A stretch of DNA of 64,000 nt from Aeromonas hydrophila subsp. hydrophila ATCC 7966 (GCF_000014805.1 NC_008570.1:4303501-4367500); one strand, 5' to 3'. Counted from the stretch's first letter, positions 1 through 11,771 are shown. Numbers and translations are program-made. Notes: generated from the letters alone by a model not told the origin.

Positions 1-238
1 CGCCATCTCCCTGCTGCTGCGGCTGTGGCGTGAGTCCGGCAACTTCAGCGAGCAGGTTGCCGTCAACGGCTTCTTCCAGGATACCGCCGAGAGCGCCGAG
101 CTGATCCGCATCCGTCTGACCGGCACCCAGCAGTGCTACCCCACCCTGAGCGGCCACAAGAACCGGTTCGCCCTGCGTTTCCTGCCTACCACGGAGCAGC
201 AGATCGGTGATGTTCCCTTCCAGCTTGCCTGCTGCTAA
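1..238 (+). CDS. zapD: Cell division protein ZapD, C-terminal part (partial)
   Basis: The window opens inside a forward reading frame (first whole codon at base 2) that stops with TAA at 236-238. The visible 78 residues match the C-terminal part of ZapD (YacF, DUF1342), which crosslinks FtsZ filaments at the division ring. The conserved tail region around LRIRLTG-type and NRFALRF segments is recognisable. The start lies upstream of the window, so length and promoter cannot be judged. yacG follows after 9 bases with its own strong ribosome site, the coaE-zapD-yacG order known from E. coli. The call rests on similarity of the tail plus context. Confidence 0.85.
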   Translation, partial: AISLLLRLWRESGNFSEQVAVNGFFQDTAESAELIRIRLTGTQQCYPTLSGHKNRFALRFLPTTEQQIGDVPFQLACC

Positions 239-247
239 GGAGCATTC

Positions 248-442
248 ATGGTGACCAAAGTAAAGTGCCCGACCTGCCAAACCGAGCTGGAATGGGGCCC
301 ACAAAGTCCGTTTCGGCCGTTCTGCAGCAAGCGCTGCCAGCTGATCGATCTCGGCGAGTGGGCCGACGAGGAGAAGCGGATCCCGGGGGAAATAGACCCG
401 GAGCTGCTGCCCTACCCCGAAGAAGGGGAGCAGTGGCAGTAA
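248..442 (+). CDS. yacG: DNA gyrase inhibitor YacG, zinc-binding
   Basis: A 64-residue zinc-ribbon protein. Cys7 and Cys10 (CPTC) and Cys26 and Cys30 (CSKRC) form the four-cysteine zinc site typical of YacG, which binds the GyrB C-terminal domain and inhibits gyrase in E. coli. The acidic C-terminal half (LGEWADEE and following) is also typical. The ATG is preceded by an AAGGAG ribosome site with a 5-base gap, which fixes the start. It follows zapD closely and is probably co-transcribed with it. The unit ends at the hairpin at 452-480. Length equals the E. coli protein (about 65 residues). Confidence 0.95.
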   Translation: MVTKVKCPTCQTELEWGPQSPFRPFCSKRCQLIDLGEWADEEKRIPGEIDPELLPYPEEGEQWQ

Positions 443-451
443 GCCAGCAAT

Positions 452-480
452 CAAAAAGGGCCGATACGGCCCTTTTTATT
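452..480. terminator. Bidirectional rho-independent terminator between yacG and mutT
   Basis: The sequence AAAAAGGGCC GATAC GGCCCTTTTT forms a GC-rich stem with A and T tracts on both sides, so it can terminate transcription from both strands. It lies between the convergent genes yacG (plus) and mutT (minus). Confidence 0.9.
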
Positions 481-502
481 TTGGTATGCACTGCGGCTCA
501 CA

Positions 503-916
503 TCAGCCCTGTGCGGCCAGTGATGCCTGCAGGCGCGTCACGATCGGGCCATTGGCGTCGGGGAAATGGTACTCGTGCAGAGAGGCCAGCGGCACCCAGC
601 GACACTCCTGCCCCTCCTTGCCGAACGGCTCGCCGCTAAAGCGGGTCACCTTCCAGATATCCAGCAGCACCTGCTTGTCCGGGTAGTCGTGATGCAGTTC
701 CATGAAGGGGGCGCAATCCTGCACCCGGATCCCGATCTCTTCCCACAGTTCGCGATCCAGCGCAGTAAGCAGATCCTCCCCGGCTTCCACCTTGCCGCCT
801 GGAAACTCCCAGCGATCCCCCTGATGGCGATCGGCGGAGCGCTTGGCGATAAAGATATCGCCCCGTTCGTTCTCGATGACGCCGACCGCCACCCAGATCC
901 GTTTCTTCTGTTCCAT
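503..916 (-). CDS. mutT: 8-oxo-dGTP diphosphatase MutT
   Basis: A Nudix hydrolase of about 137 residues that removes oxidised dGTP from the nucleotide pool and so prevents A:T to C:G mutations. The Nudix box is visible (GGKVEAGE, seven residues, then RELWEEIG), with all glutamates of the metal site present. The longer frame reading upstream to 1297 is overlap with the preceding gene. Two ATGs stand in tandem at 919 and 916; the AGGA site is only 2 bases from the first and 5 from the second, so 916 is preferred. It follows the TPR gene by 8 bases and is the last gene of the secA unit, as in E. coli, where secA and mutT are adjacent. Confidence 0.93.
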   Translation of the reverse strand: MEQKKRIWVAVGVIENERGDIFIAKRSADRHQGDRWEFPGGKVEAGEDLLTALDRELWEEIGIRVQDCAPFMELHHDYPDKQVLLDIWKVTRFSGEPFGKEGQECRWVPLASLHEYHFPDANGPIVTRLQASLAAQG

Positions 917-924
917 CATTGTCC

Positions 925-2109
925 TCAACGTAAACACGGCAAACGGGCAATCCAGGGCGCCAGCCGATGGGCCTGCGGCTCCCTTTGTGCCGTAAAGATA
1001 TCCTGCCCCACATGTTCGCTCCCGCCAGGGGCGGGCTGCGGCCAGGGAATGGCACCTGGCGGCGTGAAGCAGCGATCGTGCACCAGACAGCTCTGCGAGA
1101 GATAACCCCAGAGCCGATCGCGCAAAAACCATTGGTCGATGTTCGGCGTCTCCATCACATCGGGCTGATAGCCTTCGAGCAGGGGCGCCAACGGCGGCAA
1201 TACGCCGGCCACCCCGCCCCACATCCCCGCCAGCACCAGATCGGTATGGCTCCACCAGTCGCGCATGATATGAAACCAGTGCGTCGATGCAAGCCACTCC
1301 TGTACCGCCAGCAGCTCGCGCACGCCCGGCACCGAATCCACATCCCGCACCAGAAAGCGCCCCACCAGTGGATCATTGGCCACCTGGAAACGCCAGCACA
1401 GACGCTGACGCAAAGGCTGACCGGCAGGTTGCAACAAGAGCTCTGCCCCCAGTTCGCGCAGCGCAGCGAGCAACTCGGCCGGCACGCTCTCATCCACGTA
1501 GAAACGCACCTGCCAGCCCGGATAGAGATAGGCCGCCGCCAGCACATTGTCGATGGCTCCTCGCAGATAACGGGGAGCACTGCCCCACAGGGAAAAAGCG
1601 ATGACATCCGGTTTGCGACTGCCATCGGCCAACCAGACGGCCGGTTCTGCCGTAGGCAATGCCCAGGATGGTGGCGCCTTGCCCGCCGACCGGGCCTTCA
1701 GGGTCAGTGAGCGGGTTCCCGCCAGAGCGGCCTCATCGTAGCGATCCAGCTTGGCCAGCGAGGCGCAGAGGGCGTCCAGCGCATGGAAATCGTCGGGGGC
1801 GCGCTGCTGCAAGGTTTGCAAGCGTGCCACTGCCAGCTCGTACTGACCGGCCCGCGACAGGCAAGCGCAGAGGTTGCGCAGCACCTCGTCATTGGCGGGT
1901 TTGGCCTTGTGGGCCATCTCCAGCACCTGCGCCGCGGAAGCCGGGTCATCGCACAGAAAGAGGTAATAGGCAAACTGCAGCTGCAAGGCAATCGGCTTGG
2001 CCGCGCTGCCGTTGAGCCGGGCCAGCAGTTGCTGGATGGCAACCTGACGCTGGCCCGCCAGCCAGCTGTTGTGGGCAGTAGTATCCCATCCTGTCGGCAT
2101 CTTGCTCAT
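925..2109 (-). CDS. TPR-repeat protein with a glycosyltransferase-like C-terminal domain
   Basis: A 394-residue protein of unknown function. The N-terminal part (about residues 20-145) is helical with tetratricopeptide-like spacing (for example AGQYELAVARLQTLQQRAPDD). The C-terminal part (about 175-390) resembles small glycosyltransferases or capsule-type sugar transferases: an IAFSLWGSAPRYLRGAIDN segment, a PGWQVRFYVDES segment and a RDVDS motif reminiscent of a DXD nucleotide-sugar site. There is no signal peptide or membrane segment. The ATG has an AAGGAG site upstream. It sits between secA and mutT, where E. coli has no gene. The glycosyltransferase reading is inference from motifs; the gene's existence is secure. 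Confidence 0.75.
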   Translation of the reverse strand: MSKMPTGWDTTAHNSWLAGQRQVAIQQLLARLNGSAAKPIALQLQFAYYLFLCDDPASAAQVLEMAHKAKPANDEVLRNLCACLSRAGQYELAVARLQTLQQRAPDDFHALDALCASLAKLDRYDEAALAGTRSLTLKARSAGKAPPSWALPTAEPAVWLADGSRKPDVIAFSLWGSAPRYLRGAIDNVLAAAYLYPGWQVRFYVDESVPAELLAALRELGAELLLQPAGQPLRQRLCWRFQVANDPLVGRFLVRDVDSVPGVRELLAVQEWLASTHWFHIMRDWWSHTDLVLAGMWGGVAGVLPPLAPLLEGYQPDVMETPNIDQWFLRDRLWGYLSQSCLVHDRCFTPPGAIPWPQPAPGGSEHVGQDIFTAQREPQAHRLAPWIARLPCLR

Positions 2110-2143
2110 CGCACGGCTCTCCTTCTTTGCCTGCCGGAAATGA

Positions 2144-2167
2144 ATGCACCGCCCGGAGGCGGTGCAT
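2144..2167 (-). terminator. Hairpin after secA, possible attenuator
   Basis: A perfect 10-bp stem, ATGCACCGCC with GGCGGTGCAT around a CGGA loop, lies just after the secA stop codon. No good T-run follows on the minus strand, and the ribosome site of the TPR gene comes about 25 bases later. It is therefore more likely an RNA 3'-end stabiliser or a partial attenuator than a full terminator. Confidence 0.45.
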
Positions 2168-2183
2168 CATCGTCATTGCGCTA

Positions 2184-4904
<2,721 letters not shown>

Positions 4905-4963
4905 GGGTACCAACTATTTCTGGTTATATAAGTGTTCCGTCACTGGAACCTGGAGAAAAAAAC

Positions 4964-5869
4964 CTAACCCCGTCTGGCATTGAGAAAACGCGCGGGGTCC
5001 ACCTGACGACCATCTTTCAACACTTCGTAATGCAAATGGACCCCGGTCGCGCGACCGGTGCGTCCCATCAAGGCAATTTTCTGGCCCTCATCGACCAGGG
5101 TGCCCACTTCGACCAGCAACTTGGAGTTGTGGGCATAGCGGGTCACCAAACCATTGCCGTGGTTGATCTCCACCATGTTGCCAAATTCCGGATGACGGCC
5201 CGCCCAGCTCACTACGCCCGGGCCCGTCGCCAGAATGGGGGTGCCGGGCTTGCCACGGAAATCCACCCCTTTGTGCATCTTGGCGCGACCGTTGAACGGA
5301 TCGACCCGGCCACCGAAGCCAGAGGAGACCCAAACCCGCTCCTGCTTGACCGGTGTTCCGGAAATAAAGCCGGCATCGGTTATATGGTGATTCATGATGA
5401 AAGATTCAAGTACCGACAGCTGCTCTTCACGACTGCTGAGCTGCTGGCTGAGATGCTTCATGGAGTCCTGCAGCTCGTTGAGGCTGACTTCCAGATCCGC
5501 ATCATAGGAGGGGCCGCCCATGGGGGGCAGCTCCTTGAAATTGAACTCTTCGGGATCGAGGTCGGCCTTTTCGGTCAGCCGCTCGCCGAGCGCGTTGAGA
5601 CGACCCAGCTGCCCCTGCATGGTGCCCACCTGGGCGGCCAGCATGGCAAGCTGTTCGCGGGCTTCGTCAGCCCCTTGCGTGGATTTTTGCTGTTCGGCCA
5701 TGGCCAGCGCGACTTCCAGCGCCTCCATTGTTTGATGCCAGCTCTGCCAGAGCCAGCCACCACTCAGGGCCAATACAGTGAAGAAGATACCGCCGACCCA
5801 GGCCAGACGTTGTTTCGGTAAGTGCAACTTGCGTCGCTGCTTGCCATTGAGGATCAGGGTAATGCTCAT
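4964..5869 (-). CDS. Membrane-anchored M23 family metallopeptidase
   Basis: A 301-residue inner-membrane protein with a short cytoplasmic start, one membrane helix (about 23-43), a periplasmic coiled coil (about 45-160) and a C-terminal M23 (LytM-type) domain. The zinc ligands and catalytic histidines look intact: His199 and Asp203 in HKGVD, His247, and His278-x-His280 in VHLHYE. It should therefore be able to cut peptidoglycan cross-links, unlike the degenerate LytM factors EnvC and NlpD. It occupies the place of secM between lpxC and secA, an order I also recall from Vibrio. Its substrate and its relation to the dcw genes are not known from sequence alone. Confidence 0.88.
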   Translation of the reverse strand: MSITLILNGKQRRKLHLPKQRLAWVGGIFFTVLALSGGWLWQSWHQTMEALEVALAMAEQQKSTQGADEAREQLAMLAAQVGTMQGQLGRLNALGERLTEKADLDPEEFNFKELPPMGGPSYDADLEVSLNELQDSMKHLSQQLSSREEQLSVLESFIMNHHITDAGFISGTPVKQERVWVSSGFGGRVDPFNGRAKMHKGVDFRGKPGTPILATGPGVVSWAGRHPEFGNMVEINHGNGLVTRYAHNSKLLVEVGTLVDEGQKIALMGRTGRATGVHLHYEVLKDGRQVDPARFLNARRG

Positions 5870-5962
5870 AGAAATCAGTCTGCTCGGTCAGGTGTGGCCA
5901 TTGGCCCGCACGGGAAATAAAACCGGGAGATAATCGGTATTACGGAATGGAGTAAACAAATG

Positions 5963-5999
5963 ACGGAACGTCGGTGCGGAGAGAGGACCGACGTTCCGT
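5963..5999 (-). terminator. Perfect 13-bp hairpin after lpxC
   Basis: ACGGAACGTCGGT at 5963-5975 pairs perfectly with ACCGACGTTCCGT at 5987-5999 around an 11-base loop. It lies just beyond the lpxC stop on the minus strand. Only a broken T-rich stretch (CATTTGTTTACTCC) follows, so termination may be partial. It probably marks the boundary between the dcw-lpxC unit and the M23-secA unit. Confidence 0.6.
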
Positions 6000-6009
6000 T
6001 GCACAGCTA

Positions 6010-6933
6010 TCAGGCCAGAACCAGACCGTTATCGTAGTAAGCGATGGGCGCTTTGTCGCCCTCACCCTCGAAGGTCACCAGTTCCCAGGCCTCCTGCTTG
6101 GCCAGCAAGGCACGCAGCAGCTTGTTGTTCAGGGCATGGCCGGTCTTGTAGGCACGGAATTCGCCAATGATGCTGCGGTTACACATGTAAAGGTCACCGA
6201 TCGCATCCAACATCTTGTGTTTGACGAATTCATCTTCATAGCGCAGGCCATCTTCGTTCAGTACCCGATAGTCATCCAGCACCACGGCGTTTTCCAGGCT
6301 TCCGCCCAGCGCCAGGTTCTGGGAACGCAGGTACTCGATGTCACGCATGAAACCGAACGTACGAGCACGGCTGATCTCTTTCACGAAAGAGGCACCGGAG
6401 AAGTCCAGCACGCAACGCTGATTGCGTCCTTCAAATACCGGATGCTGGAAGTCGATCTCGAGATCCATCTTGAAGCCGTTGCGATAGGGGTGGAATTCCG
6501 CCCACTTGTCGCCGTCTTCAACCCGGATGCTCTGCTTGATCCGCACAAACTGCTTGGGCGCATTCTGTTCACGGATACCGACTTCTTGCAGCAGGTAGAT
6601 AAAGGGGTGCGCACTGCCGTCCATCACCGGGATCTCGGGCGCATCAACCTCGACATAGAGGTTGTCGATGCCCATCCCGGCCAGCGCGGCAGAGAGGTGC
6701 TCAATGGTAGAGACTCGGACACCGGCTTCATTGACCAGAGCGGTACAAAGCACGGTATCACGCACCTGATCGGCATTGGCTGGCAGCTCAACCACAGGAT
6801 TCAGATCGGTACGCAAGTAAACGATCCCTGTGTTAACAGGCGCCGGACGGAACGTCATTGTGACTTTCCGGCCCGAATGCAGGCCGACACCGGTGGCCTG
6901 GACACTCGTTTTCAAGGTTCTTTGTCTAATCAT
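6010..6933 (-). CDS. lpxC: UDP-3-O-acyl-N-acetylglucosamine deacetylase LpxC
   Basis: The zinc deacetylase for the committed step of lipid A synthesis, 307 residues (305 in E. coli). Zinc and catalytic residues are recognisable: Glu78 and His79 in [10 protein letters not shown], and the [12 protein letters not shown] segment that supplies the second histidine and the aspartate. It lies 101 bases after ftsZ and closes the dcw cluster as in E. coli. The C-terminal tail carries small nonpolar residues ([13 protein letters not shown]), similar to the tail recognised by FtsH in E. coli, so turnover by FtsH is plausible but inferred. Confidence 0.97.
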
Positions 6934-7034
6934 GGGCGTATCCGCTTAACAGCTCAAATTCCTGACCAGATGGTCGTTGCCGGGCCATCTTAGCACATTC
7001 CTTAAGCAACAAACAAACCAGCGTCATTGGAGGC

Positions 7035-8186
7035 TTAGTCGGCTTGCTTGCGCAGGAACGCAGGAATATCGAGATAATCCGGTTCACGACGAGCTTGCGG
7101 CTCGGCGTTGACCACCTTGGCCGGGGCCTCTTCCATCACGCGAGACTGCAGGGCTTCGCTGATCAGGGGCTGACGGGCCGGACGCTCTTGGACCATGTTG
7201 TTCTTCACCAGCGTGATGTCCGGCTTGCGCTCGGCACCGATACCGGTGGCAACCACGGTCACGCGCAGTTCGTCGTGCATTTCCGGGTCGATTACGGTAC
7301 CTACCACCACGGTGGCGTTCTCGGAAGCGAAGGCCTTGACCGCGTTACCCACGGTTTCGAACTCTTCGATGGTCATGTCCATGCCGGCGGTGATGTTGAC
7401 CAGGATGCCACGGGCACCGGCCAGATCCACGTCTTCCAGCAACGGGCTGGAGATGGCTTTCTCGGCCGCTTCTTCGGCGCGGTCATCACCGGAGGCGGAA
7501 CCGGTACCCATCATGGCGGTGCCCATTTCACGCATCACGGTACGCACGTCCGCGAAGTCGACGTTGATCAAGCCCGGACGGGTGATCAGCTCGGCAATGC
7601 CCTGTACCGCGCCAAGCAGTACGTCGTTGGCAGCCTTGAAGGCGTCCAGCAGGGAGATGCCGCGGCCCAGCACCTTCAGCAACTTGTCGTTGGGGATGGT
7701 GATCAGGGAGTCGACGTTCTTGGACAGCTCTTCGATGCCGTGAGCCGCGAAGCCCATCCGCTTCTTCCCTTCGAAGGAGAACGGCTTGGTTACGACAGCA
7801 ACTGTCAGGATACCCATCTCACGGGCCACTTCGGCCACGATCGGTGCAGCACCGGTACCGGTACCACCACCCATGCCGGCGGCGATGAACACCATGTCGG
7901 AACCAGTCAGCAGCTCGCGCAGCGCTTCCCGATCTTCCATGGCCGCATCACGACCCACTTCCGGATTGGCTCCGGCACCCAGACCCTTGGTGATGCCACC
8001 ACCGATCTGCAGGGTTGTGTTGGCGCTGGAGTTACGCAGAGCCTGGGCGTCGGTGTTGACGGTAATGAATTCAACGCCTTCGATGTTTTGACGAACCATG
8101 TGCTCGACCGCGTTGCCGCCGCCGCCACCCACACCAATCACTTTAATGACGGCTTCGTCAGTGTGGCTATCCATAAATTCAAACAT
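7035..8186 (-). CDS. ftsZ: Cell division GTPase FtsZ
   Basis: The tubulin-like GTPase that forms the division ring, 383 residues, the E. coli length. Visible features are the GTP signature GMGGGTGTG (residues 104-112), the NTDAQAL loop, the T7-loop region (NVDFADVRTVM), a variable linker and the conserved C-terminal peptide LDIPAFLRKQAD that binds FtsA, ZipA and ZapD. The ATG has a GGAGAG ribosome site. It lies 40 bases after ftsA, so extra transcription from promoters inside ftsQA is likely, as known in E. coli, though I could not single one out here. Confidence 0.98.
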   Translation of the reverse strand: MFEFMDSHTDEAVIKVIGVGGGGGNAVEHMVRQNIEGVEFITVNTDAQALRNSSANTTLQIGGGITKGLGAGANPEVGRDAAMEDREALRELLTGSDMVFIAAGMGGGTGTGAAPIVAEVAREMGILTVAVVTKPFSFEGKKRMGFAAHGIEELSKNVDSLITIPNDKLLKVLGRGISLLDAFKAANDVLLGAVQGIAELITRPGLINVDFADVRTVMREMGTAMMGTGSASGDDRAEEAAEKAISSPLLEDVDLAGARGILVNITAGMDMTIEEFETVGNAVKAFASENATVVVGTVIDPEMHDELRVTVVATGIGAERKPDITLVKNNMVQERPARQPLISEALQSRVMEEAPAKVVNAEPQARREPDYLDIPAFLRKQAD

Positions 8187-8226
8187 GTTGTCTCTCCGCT
8201 TTATTTGCCTGACTCAGCAAAATCTT

Positions 8227-9486
8227 TTAGAACTCGCCACGCAACCAGTTGCTGACCCGTTTGACCAGCCCACCTACGCTTGCCTTGGCGGCATATTCCT
8301 TGCTACTGCCGGTGGATTGATGGGTGCGGCCATACTGCAGCAACCCGACCGCGGTCGAGTACACAGGCGCCTGCACATAATCACTCAATCCCCGGATATT
8401 CATGGGCTCCCCTACCCGGACCTGGCTCTGGAAGATCTGCTCTGCGCACTCCACAATGCCTTCGATCTGGGCAGCGCCGCCGGTCAAGACCACACCGGCT
8501 GCAAGCTGATGCTTGACCCCCTGCGCTTTCAATTCGCTTTGTACCCGCACCAGCTCATCATTCACCATGGAGAGCAACTCGGTGTAACGGGGCTCAATCA
8601 CTTCAGCCAGTGTCTGCCGCTGCAGGCTGCGCGCCGGACGACCGCCGACACTGGGTACTTCAATATTGTCTTCCTTGCTGACCAGCCGGCCGAGGGCGCA
8701 GCCATAGCGCACCTTGATCGCCTCCGCATCGAGCGGCGGAGTGCCGAAGGCGTAGGCGATGTCGCTGGTCACCGTGCTGCCGGCGTACGGGATCACCTTG
8801 GTGTGACGCAAGGCACCGCCGGTAAACAGCGACATGTCCATGGTGCCGCCACCGATGTCCACCACGCAGACACCCAGCTCTTTCTCGTCTTCGGTCAGCA
8901 CGGCGTAGCTGGACGCCAGTGCGGAGAAGATCAGCTGATCCACCCGCAGACCCACCTTCTCCACACATTTCTCGATGTTGCGAGCCATGTCGTTGTGGCA
9001 GGTGATCAGGTGCACCTTGGCCGCCATCCGCACGCCGGAGAGGCCGACCGGGTTCTTGATCCCTTCCTGGTAGTCGATGGCGAACTCCTGGGGCAGCACG
9101 TGCAGCACCCGGAGCTCATCGGACAACCGTACCGACTTGGCGGTGTGGATGACGTTGTCCACGTCTTCCTGGGTCACCTCTTCGTCGGAGATGGGCACCA
9201 TGCCGGTTTCATTGCGACAGTCGATATGCTTGCCGGACAACCCCAGATAGACGGAGCTGATCTGGCAGTCGGCCATCATTTCAGCCTCTTCCACCGCGCG
9301 ACGCAGGGACTTGACCACGGAATCAAGATCGTTGACCCCGCCCTTGTCCATGCCGCGAGAGGCGTGACTGCCCATGCCGATGACATTGAGCTCACCGTCT
9401 GGCAGCACTTCGCCAACCAGAACCGCCACCTTGGTTGTGCCGATATCCAGCCCGACAATCAGATTTCTATCTGCGGTTTTGGTCAT
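8227..9486 (-). CDS. ftsA: Cell division protein FtsA
   Basis: An actin-like ATPase that tethers FtsZ to the inner membrane, 419 residues (420 in E. coli). The first phosphate loop (VGLDIGTTKVAVLVGE) and second (VVDIGGGTMD) of the actin fold are visible. The C-terminal amphipathic membrane-targeting helix is present (LVKRVSNWLRGEF). Its start overlaps the end of ftsQ by 20 bases, indicating translational coupling, as in other gammaproteobacteria. No unusual features. Confidence 0.97.
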   Translation of the reverse strand: MTKTADRNLIVGLDIGTTKVAVLVGEVLPDGELNVIGMGSHASRGMDKGGVNDLDSVVKSLRRAVEEAEMMADCQISSVYLGLSGKHIDCRNETGMVPISDEEVTQEDVDNVIHTAKSVRLSDELRVLHVLPQEFAIDYQEGIKNPVGLSGVRMAAKVHLITCHNDMARNIEKCVEKVGLRVDQLIFSALASSYAVLTEDEKELGVCVVDIGGGTMDMSLFTGGALRHTKVIPYAGSTVTSDIAYAFGTPPLDAEAIKVRYGCALGRLVSKEDNIEVPSVGGRPARSLQRQTLAEVIEPRYTELLSMVNDELVRVQSELKAQGVKHQLAAGVVLTGGAAQIEGIVECAEQIFQSQVRVGEPMNIRGLSDYVQAPVYSTAVGLLQYGRTHQSTGSSKEYAAKASVGGLVKRVSNWLRGEF

Positions 9487-10219
9487 TCACTTTCTCTTCG
9501 TTCTTCTTCCAGCCAACTGCCATTCCGGTGTCGTATCGAAGATCCACGTAAGCAACCCGCTCACGAGGTTCGATGACCGGAAAGGCATCGATAAACCGCT
9601 GCAGTCGAAGCGCGATATCCGAGCGCCCCAAAAACAGCTGAATGTTGCCATCCAGGGTCAGTTCCCAGGCATGGCGAGGGGTCAGATTCACCCCCAGCAG
9701 CTTGTACCCTCTGGCCGCCAGCTGCGCCTCGTATTGGCGGCTGGCCTCCAGCACCTTGACGGCCTGATCTTCTGGCCCCGACAGCTGCATCAGAGGGGTC
9801 TTCACCCTGTCCGGCGCACTGAACACCTCACCCTTGGTGTTGACGAAGCGGTTGCCATTCCAGCGGGCCGCGACCGCCTGTTCGGTGAGGTAGACCTTGA
9901 TCTTGTTGGGCCACTTCTTGCGTACCGAGACCTGGGCCACCCAAGGCAAGGCGTTCAACCGCGCCTGCAATTCGTTTACATCCAACTCGAAGAAGTTGCG
10001 CAACTCGGCGCCATCCAGCACGGCGCTGCGCAGTTCATCGGTTTGCAAATACTGGTGTTGCCCCTGCAGCAACAGCTCGCTCATGGGCAACCGATTGGCA
10101 TCCGTCAGCCAATCTTTAACATCCAGCGCGGTCTGGTAGAGGCCCCACATGACCAGGATGAAAAATCCCACCCCGGCGATGAAGCCCCCCTTGGTGCGCC
10201 CTTGTGCCCTTGCCTCCAC
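9467..10219 (-). CDS. ftsQ: Cell division protein FtsQ
   Basis: A bitopic divisome protein of 250 residues with a short cytoplasmic tail, one membrane helix (about 11-30), a periplasmic POTRA domain (FFELDVNELQARLNALPWVAQVSVRKKWPN is its core) and the beta domain that binds FtsB and FtsL. It is a little shorter than E. coli FtsQ (276). The start is GTG at 10219; a stop codon lies six codons upstream in frame, so no earlier start is possible. A GGGGA ribosome site precedes it. There is no ddlB between murC and ftsQ. Confidence 0.95.
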   Translation of the reverse strand: MEARAQGRTKGGFIAGVGFFILVMWGLYQTALDVKDWLTDANRLPMSELLLQGQHQYLQTDELRSAVLDGAELRNFFELDVNELQARLNALPWVAQVSVRKKWPNKIKVYLTEQAVAARWNGNRFVNTKGEVFSAPDRVKTPLMQLSGPEDQAVKVLEASRQYEAQLAARGYKLLGVNLTPRHAWELTLDGNIQLFLGRSDIALRLQRFIDAFPVIEPRERVAYVDLRYDTGMAVGWKKNEEKVNDQNRR

Positions 10220-10316
10220 CCGATCGATCCCCGTTTAACGCGCCATGCCGGCCCTTTGCAGACCGGTTCGCCATTATATAGGCCCCGGCTTGGCGGTCAA
10301 AATACTCATTGGGCCC

Positions 10317-11771
10317 TCAGGCGCCGGATTTCATGCTCTCGATGCTCAATTTCATCTCGCCGAGACGGCGAGCCAGTGCGCCGACGTTCCCTGCCCCCTG
10401 GGTCAGTACCAGATCGCCCTCACCCACCAGCCCGGCCAGCACCGCCGGCACATCGTCCGGCGTCGCGACAAAGATGGGCTCCAGACTGCCACGTGAGCGG
10501 ATGGAGCGGCACAGGGCGCGGCCATCGGCGCCCGGAATGGGCTCTTCACCGGCGGCATAGACCTCCAGCATCACCAGCACGTCCACCTTGGAGAGCACAT
10601 CCGCGAAGTCTTCGTAGAGATCGCGGGTGCGGGTGTAGCGGTGCGGCTGGAACACCATCACCAACCGCTTCTCGGGCCAGCCGGCGCGAGCCGCGTTGAT
10701 GGTGACCTTGACCTCGCTCGGGTGGTGACCGTAGTCGTCCACCAGCATGGCCTTGCCGCGACCTGTCTCGAACTCGCCATATTGCTGGAAGCGGCGACCC
10801 ACCCCTTCAAACTTGGCCAGCGCCCGGATGATGGCATCATCGCCGATCCCGTCCTCGGTGGCGACCGCAATCGCCGCGGCGGCATTGAGCGCGTTGTGGA
10901 TGCCGGGCAGATTGAGGGTCACCTCCAGCTCGCCGGCATCTTTGCGGCGCACCCGGAAGCGACTGCGGTTGCTGGTCTGCACGAAGTCCAGCACCTGCAC
11001 GTCGGCATCATCGCTCAGGCCGTAGGTGATGGTGGGACGGGCGATCTCCGGCAGCATGCCGCGGATCACCGGGTCATCCACGCACACCACGGCCAGCCCG
11101 TAGAACGGCAGGTTGTGCAGGAAGTCGATGAAAGTGGCCTTCAGCTTGGAGAAGTCGCCACCATAGGTGTCCATGTGATCCGCTTCGATGTTGGTCACGA
11201 TGGAGACCATCGGCTGCAGATGCAGGAAGGAGGCGTCACTCTCGTCCGCCTCGGCAATCAGATAGCGGCTGCTGCCCAGGCGGGCATTGGTGCCGGCGCT
11301 GTTGAGCAAACCACCGATGACGAAGGTCGGATCCCGGTCCGCTTCGGCATAGATGCTCGCCACCAGGCTGGTGGTGGTGGTCTTGCCGTGAGTGCCGGCG
11401 ATGGCGATGCCATGGCGGAAGCGCATCAGCTCGGCCAGCATCTCGGCGCGGCGCACCACGGGGATGCGCAGCTCGCGGGCGGCCAGCAGCTCGGGGTTGT
11501 CCTGCTTGATGGCGGTGGAGACCACCACCACGCTCGCCTCGTTCACATGCTCGGCACTGTGGCCGACGAAGATGTGGGCGCCAAGGGACTCGAGTCGCTC
11601 GGTCACCGCATTGCGGGCCAGATCCGAGCCGGTTACCTGATACCCTTCGTTGGCAAGCACTTCGGCGATACCGCCCATCCCGGCACCACCGATGCCGATG
11701 AAGTGGATGCGACGCACGCGGCGCATTTCAGGGATAACGGTACGCAGTTTTGCCAGTTCAACCTTGGTCAT
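10317..11771 (-). CDS. murC: UDP-N-acetylmuramate--L-alanine ligase MurC
   Basis: The ATP-dependent ligase that adds L-alanine to UDP-MurNAc in the cytoplasm, 484 residues (491 in E. coli). Seen are the N-terminal UDP-binding [12 protein letters not shown] loop, the ATP loop [11 protein letters not shown], and the central ligase segment around [10 protein letters not shown]. The start ATG overlaps the murG stop by 4 bases (ATGA). ftsQ begins 97 bases beyond its stop, leaving a gap where ddlB lies in E. coli. Confidence 0.97.
   Translation of the reverse strand: MTKVELAKLRTVIPEMRRVRRIHFIGIGGAGMGGIAEVLANEGYQVTGSDLARNAVTERLESLGAHIFVGHSAEHVNEASVVVVSTAIKQDNPELLAARELRIPVVRRAEMLAELMRFRHGIAIAGTHGKTTTTSLVASIYAEADRDPTFVIGGLLNSAGTNARLGSSRYLIAEADESDASFLHLQPMVSIVTNIEADHMDTYGGDFSKLKATFIDFLHNLPFYGLAVVCVDDPVIRGMLPEIARPTITYGLSDDADVQVLDFVQTSNRSRFRVRRKDAGELEVTLNLPGIHNALNAAAAIAVATEDGIGDDAIIRALAKFEGVGRRFQQYGEFETGRGKAMLVDDYGHHPSEVKVTINAARAGWPEKRLVMVFQPHRYTRTRDLYEDFADVLSKVDVLVMLEVYAAGEEPIPGADGRALCRSIRSRGSLEPIFVATPDDVPAVLAGLVGEGDLVLTQGAGNVGALARRLGEMKLSIESMKSGA

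Noticed and set aside
4905..4963. Possible secM-like stall peptide before secA
   Set aside because: Only 59 bases are available and no start, signal sequence or stall motif is seen.
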